Assembly (NCBI GenBank): GCA_005800965.1
Contig: SYEA01000129.1
Location: 1-15,421, forward strand
Length of the DNA stretch: 15,421 nt
Source: Actinomycetota bacterium
Lineage (GTDB): Bacteria > Actinomycetota > Acidimicrobiia > Acidimicrobiales > Ilumatobacteraceae
Direction: 5' to 3'
Part shown: positions 12,923 to 15,421 of the stretch, piece after piece
How the letters are laid out: each line of letters opens with the position of its first letter
Position numbering within the stretch: the stretch's first letter is position 1
Position numbers and translations under genes: made by a program
The notes under the pieces: model-generated
Seen by the model: the letters and a program-made list of their open reading frames with translations, nothing else
Told to the model about the DNA's origin: nothing
The model's database searches: none

Positions 12923-14419
12923 ATGGCGATTCCAAAGGTTTCGGGCATCGAAACTGAATACGGCATCGTAGTTCGCGATGCCGACCTCAACGCCGTTACG
13001 GCGAGCTCAATGTTGATCAATGCATTTCTGGGTCGCACCCAAACCAAAACTGCCTGGGACTTCTTCGACGAACAACCCGGCAATGATGCCCGCGGCTTGC
13101 TGCTCAACGAGCTACTTGCTCCCGAAATTGAAACGCACCTGGTCAACACTGTGCTTACCAATGGTGCGCGTTATTACGTCGACCATGCTCACCCGGAGTG
13201 TTCAACCCCCGAGTGTCGCAGCACAACCGAGACCGTGTTGTATGACCGGGCCGCTGAGGAAATCATGCGCCTCAGCATGGAGCGGGCCAAGACCATGCTT
13301 GGCAATGGTGGCGAAATCGTCGTCTACAAAAACAACAGTGACGGCAAAGGCAATAGCTACGGCTGCCACGAGAACTTTTTGGTTGATCGGGCCGTGCCGT
13401 TTGGCCGACTCGTCGCGCAGATTACGCCGCACTTCGTGACCCGCCAGGTGTTCACCGGGGCCGGCAAGGTCGGATGTGAGTCTCCCGGTTCGGTACCAGG
13501 TGACATCGCTTATCAGCTCAGCCAACGGGCCGACTTTTTCGAAGAAGAAGTAGGACTAGAAACCACACTCAAGCGGCCGATTGTCAACACCCGTGACGAG
13601 CCGCATTGTGACCCGGCGAAATATCGGCGCCTGCACGTGATTGTGGGCGACGCCAACATGAGCGAGGTGGCCACGTTCCTCAAAATTGGCACGACGGCAA
13701 TCGTGTTGTCAATGCTCGAAGACAATGCGATCGGTGATGATTTGATGCTGGCTCACCCGGTTACTGCCATTCGTCAGGTGAGTAACGACCCGACCCTGCG
13801 CGCCACGGTCGCGATGGCGAATGGCAAGCGAATGACTGCACTCGAGGTGCAATGGCAGCTACTTGAGCGGGCTCAATCATGGGCTGATCGCTTTGGGCTC
13901 GACTCCGTCACGCTAGAGGACGGCAAAATGATTCTCCACGAGTGGGAGAACGTGCTGTCCGGGCTCGAGTCTGATCCGCTCAGTGTGGCCAACGTGGTGG
14001 ATTGGGTGGCCAAGAAGCGTGTGGTCGACGGCTACGCCGAGCGTCACTCGCTCGCCCCAACTGATGTGCGGCTCAAGGCCATCGACCTGCAATATTCCGA
14101 TCTGCGCGCTGGCCGATCGCTAGCCACCCGCTGCGGCCTGCGCACCCTCATCGACCCGAGCGATGCACAGCACGCGATCGAACACCCGCCGGCAACAACA
14201 CGGGCTTACTTTCGTGGCACCTGTTTGACACGATTTGCACCCGAGATCGTGGCGGCCAACTGGGACTCCATCGTGTTTGACGTGGGGCGCGAACCCTTGC
14301 GTCGAGTGCCGATGATGGAGCCCCTACGCGGCACCCAGGCGCTAACAGGGGAGTTGCTCGCGTCGTGTGCCAATGCTGGTGAACTCATTGCCCGACTGGG
14401 TGACACCAACCCCACCTGA
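12923..14419 (+). CDS. dop: Pup deamidase/depupylase Dop
   Basis: Dop converts the C-terminal Gln of Pup to Glu, making it competent for ligation, and also removes Pup from modified proteins. The 498-aa product belongs to the carboxylate-amine ligase (glutamine-synthetase-like) fold. Visible elements are GIETEYG with the Mg-binding Glu (about E10), YYVDHAHPE with the catalytic Asp (about D87), KNNSDGKGNSYGCHEN, QRADFFEEEVGLETTLKR, NTRDEPH, RRLHVIVGDANMSE, and the C-terminal RRVPMMEPLRG. The segment between WDFF and LTNGARYYVD corresponds to the Dop loop. This loop and the adjacent Pup gene ending in Gln favour Dop over the related ligase PafA, which is not in this window. It starts 2 bp after arc, with pup 46 bp downstream. 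Confidence 0.95.
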   Translation: MAIPKVSGIETEYGIVVRDADLNAVTASSMLINAFLGRTQTKTAWDFFDEQPGNDARGLLLNELLAPEIETHLVNTVLTNGARYYVDHAHPECSTPECRSTTETVLYDRAAEEIMRLSMERAKTMLGNGGEIVVYKNNSDGKGNSYGCHENFLVDRAVPFGRLVAQITPHFVTRQVFTGAGKVGCESPGSVPGDIAYQLSQRADFFEEEVGLETTLKRPIVNTRDEPHCDPAKYRRLHVIVGDANMSEVATFLKIGTTAIVLSMLEDNAIGDDLMLAHPVTAIRQVSNDPTLRATVAMANGKRMTALEVQWQLLERAQSWADRFGLDSVTLEDGKMILHEWENVLSGLESDPLSVANVVDWVAKKRVVDGYAERHSLAPTDVRLKAIDLQYSDLRAGRSLATRCGLRTLIDPSDAQHAIEHPPATTRAYFRGTCLTRFAPEIVAANWDSIVFDVGREPLRRVPMMEPLRGTQALTGELLASCANAGELIARLGDTNPT

Positions 14420-14449
14420 GGCATCGTCGGCAGCACGGGTAGTTGGTCT

Positions 14450-14458
14450 TGCTATGGT
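14450..14458 (+). promoter_or_regulatory. Candidate extended -10 element for pup
   Basis: TGCTATGGT fits an extended -10 (TGnTAnnnT) and ends 7 nt before the preferred ATG of pup at 14466. It lies in the 46-bp dop-pup gap and has no Shine-Dalgarno partner. It would let pup, and prcB behind it, be transcribed separately from arc-dop. An ATG within the element (14454) is in frame but would add a non-family N-terminus. Confidence 0.4.
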
Positions 14459-14465
14459 GCTTGGC

Positions 14466-14678
14466 ATGGCTGAGCGCACCAAAAAACAGCGAGTCACGAA
14501 CCCTCGGGAAACCGATCAGTCGGCCGGCAGGGAGCAAACGTCTGCCACCGTGCCGGATACCGAGAAGACAGATCGACTCAAAGCCGAACTCGACGGTCTG
14601 CTCGACGAAATCGATGAAGTGTTAGAAACCAATGCCGAAGATTTCGTGAAGAGCTACGTGCAAAAGGGCGGACAGTAA
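14466..14678 (+). CDS. pup: Prokaryotic ubiquitin-like protein Pup
   Basis: Pup is the protein tag attached through its C-terminal residue to lysines of substrates, marking them for the proteasome. The 70-aa product has a disordered polar N-terminus (about residues 1-33), the ARC-binding helical region (DRLKAELDGLLDEIDEVLE, about 36-54) and the invariant end NAEDFVKSYVQKGGQ. It ends in Gln, so it needs Dop before ligation. The ATG at 14466 is chosen because MAERTKKQ gives the family length; in-frame starts at 14454 and further back would add unrelated residues or overlap dop. prcB begins 8 bp after the stop. Confidence 0.97.
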   Translation: MAERTKKQRVTNPRETDQSAGREQTSATVPDTEKTDRLKAELDGLLDEIDEVLETNAEDFVKSYVQKGGQ

Positions 14679-14686
14679 AACGCTTC

Positions 14687-15421
14687 ATGACCATGCCACG
14701 ATTTTCTACCGGTGATGACCCTGGTGCCAACTTTGCCGAGTTGTTGCGCAAAGTCGGCATTGATCCGTTTCCTGCCACTTTGGTGTCGGGGAGCGATACC
14801 CAGTCGTTTCCTCACGCCACCACTTGTTTGGCGCTGACCTTCGACGGTGGAGTCGTTATGGCTGGTGACCGCCGCGCTACCGCCGGCATGTCCATCAGCC
14901 ATCGCACGATGGACAAAGTCGTGCAAGCCGACGACTTGAGTGGCGTCGCCATTGCTGGCACCGCGGGACCGGCGATGGAGATGATCAAGTTGTTTCAACT
15001 GCAATTGGAATATTACGAAAAGGTCGAAGGCCAGGCACTGTCGCTAGAGGGCAAAGCCAACCAGTTGTCAATGATGGTGCGCTCCAATCTGCCTGCTGCC
15101 ATGCAGGGGCTGATGGTTGTACCGATTTTCGCTGGCTACGACCCGCTCGTCGGCCGTGGTCGCTTGTGGGACTATGACCCCACTGGTGGTCGATATGAGG
15201 AGCGCGATTTCGTAGCGACTGGTTCGGGTATGCGTTTGGCTGGCACCGTGCTGCGTGTGGGCTGGCGAAAGAACCTCGGTCGTGAAGCAGCAATTGATTT
15301 GGCGGCGCGTGCTCTGTGGGAGGCATCGGACGCCGACGCAGCCACTGGCGGGCCCGACGTTTTACGCGGCATCTATCCGATCGTGGCCTCAATTGATTCG
15401 ACGGGTTGGAATCGCGTCGAC
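14687..15421 (+). CDS. prcB: 20S proteasome beta subunit PrcB (3' end outside window)
   Basis: This is the catalytic subunit of the 20S core, an N-terminal-threonine hydrolase made as a proprotein. 245 codons are present and the frame is open to the window edge. The propeptide is about 44 residues, and cleavage before TTCLAL (precursor Thr45) frees the catalytic Thr1. In mature numbering, Asp17 (GDRRAT) and Lys33 (MDKVVQ) are in place. Other family segments are GIAGTAG-like AIAGTAGPAMEM, MVRSNLPAAMQGL, FAGYD, ATGSGM and SDADAATGGPD with RGIYPI. A second ATG 6 bp downstream (14693) could be the start. It follows pup by 8 bp, and prcA is expected next but is not visible. Confidence 0.96.
   Translation, partial: MTMPRFSTGDDPGANFAELLRKVGIDPFPATLVSGSDTQSFPHATTCLALTFDGGVVMAGDRRATAGMSISHRTMDKVVQADDLSGVAIAGTAGPAMEMIKLFQLQLEYYEKVEGQALSLEGKANQLSMMVRSNLPAAMQGLMVVPIFAGYDPLVGRGRLWDYDPTGGRYEERDFVATGSGMRLAGTVLRVGWRKNLGREAAIDLAARALWEASDADAATGGPDVLRGIYPIVASIDSTGWNRVD

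Noticed and set aside
12918..12926. Identical TAG-CG-ATGG junctions at arc/dop and tkt/tal
   Set aside because: They look like termination-reinitiation junctions, but two short matches are easily coincidental and neither sequence forms a recognisable signal.
14367..14465. Longer Pup start inside dop or at ATG 14454
   Set aside because: Pup proteins are about 60-70 aa and begin with a short polar tail; the extra residues are hydrophobic and unlike the family.

Overview
The window looks like a chromosomal segment of an actinobacterium, most plausibly of the class Acidimicrobiia (Ilumatobacter/Microthrix-like). The evidence is the Pup-proteasome locus (arc/mpa, dop, pup, prcB in that order), an actinobacterial-type transaldolase and transketolase, a single-cluster ferredoxin, and a moderately high GC content judged by eye. 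The class is inferred from protein style, not from a database search. Nothing suggests a phage, plasmid, transposon or CRISPR array, and the region reads as a dense housekeeping stretch.

Layout. (1) Positions 1-2064, plus strand: typA/bipA, whose first 93 bases carry two in-frame TAA codons inside the GTPase P-loop region, followed by a 66-aa helical protein of unknown function. (2) Positions 2050-5647, minus strand: a conserved hypothetical protein, then transketolase, then transaldolase, forming a non-oxidative pentose phosphate unit. It converges on the small helical gene with a 15-bp overlap. (3) Positions 5675-9341, plus strand: a fused ADP-forming acyl-CoA synthetase and, 4 bp later, a penicillin-binding-protein-4-type D-Ala-D-Ala carboxypeptidase. 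(4) Positions 9342-9451: a gap holding a four-copy 14-bp tandem repeat. (5) Positions 9452-10979, plus strand: three very small membrane proteins whose genes overlap or nearly touch each other and the tRNA m1A58 methyltransferase gene trmI. (6) Positions 10989-11234, minus strand: a ferredoxin, separated from trmI by a perfect hairpin. (7) Positions 11274-15421, plus strand: the proteasomal ATPase ARC/Mpa, the Pup deamidase/depupylase Dop, Pup itself, and the start of the proteasome beta subunit, which runs off the window edge.

How the genes work together. Dop converts the C-terminal Gln of Pup to Glu so that a ligase (PafA, not in this window) can attach Pup to proteins. ARC/Mpa recognises Pup, unfolds the substrate and threads it into the 20S core, whose catalytic subunit is PrcB. 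The transketolase and transaldolase genes share one transcript and one pathway. The other genes serve translation (TypA, TrmI), cell-wall remodelling and CoA-ester energy metabolism.

The most unusual points are: the two TAA codons that replace lysine positions in typA, with a local A-to-T pattern around them; a recurring TAnnnT element 6-9 nt before the start codons of transcription-unit-leading genes, which suggests leaderless mRNAs; the 14-bp tandem repeat; and the uncharacterised small-membrane-protein triplet coupled to trmI. I did not find a convincing wholly new system. The triplet and the ferredoxin beside the Pup-proteasome locus are the best leads.
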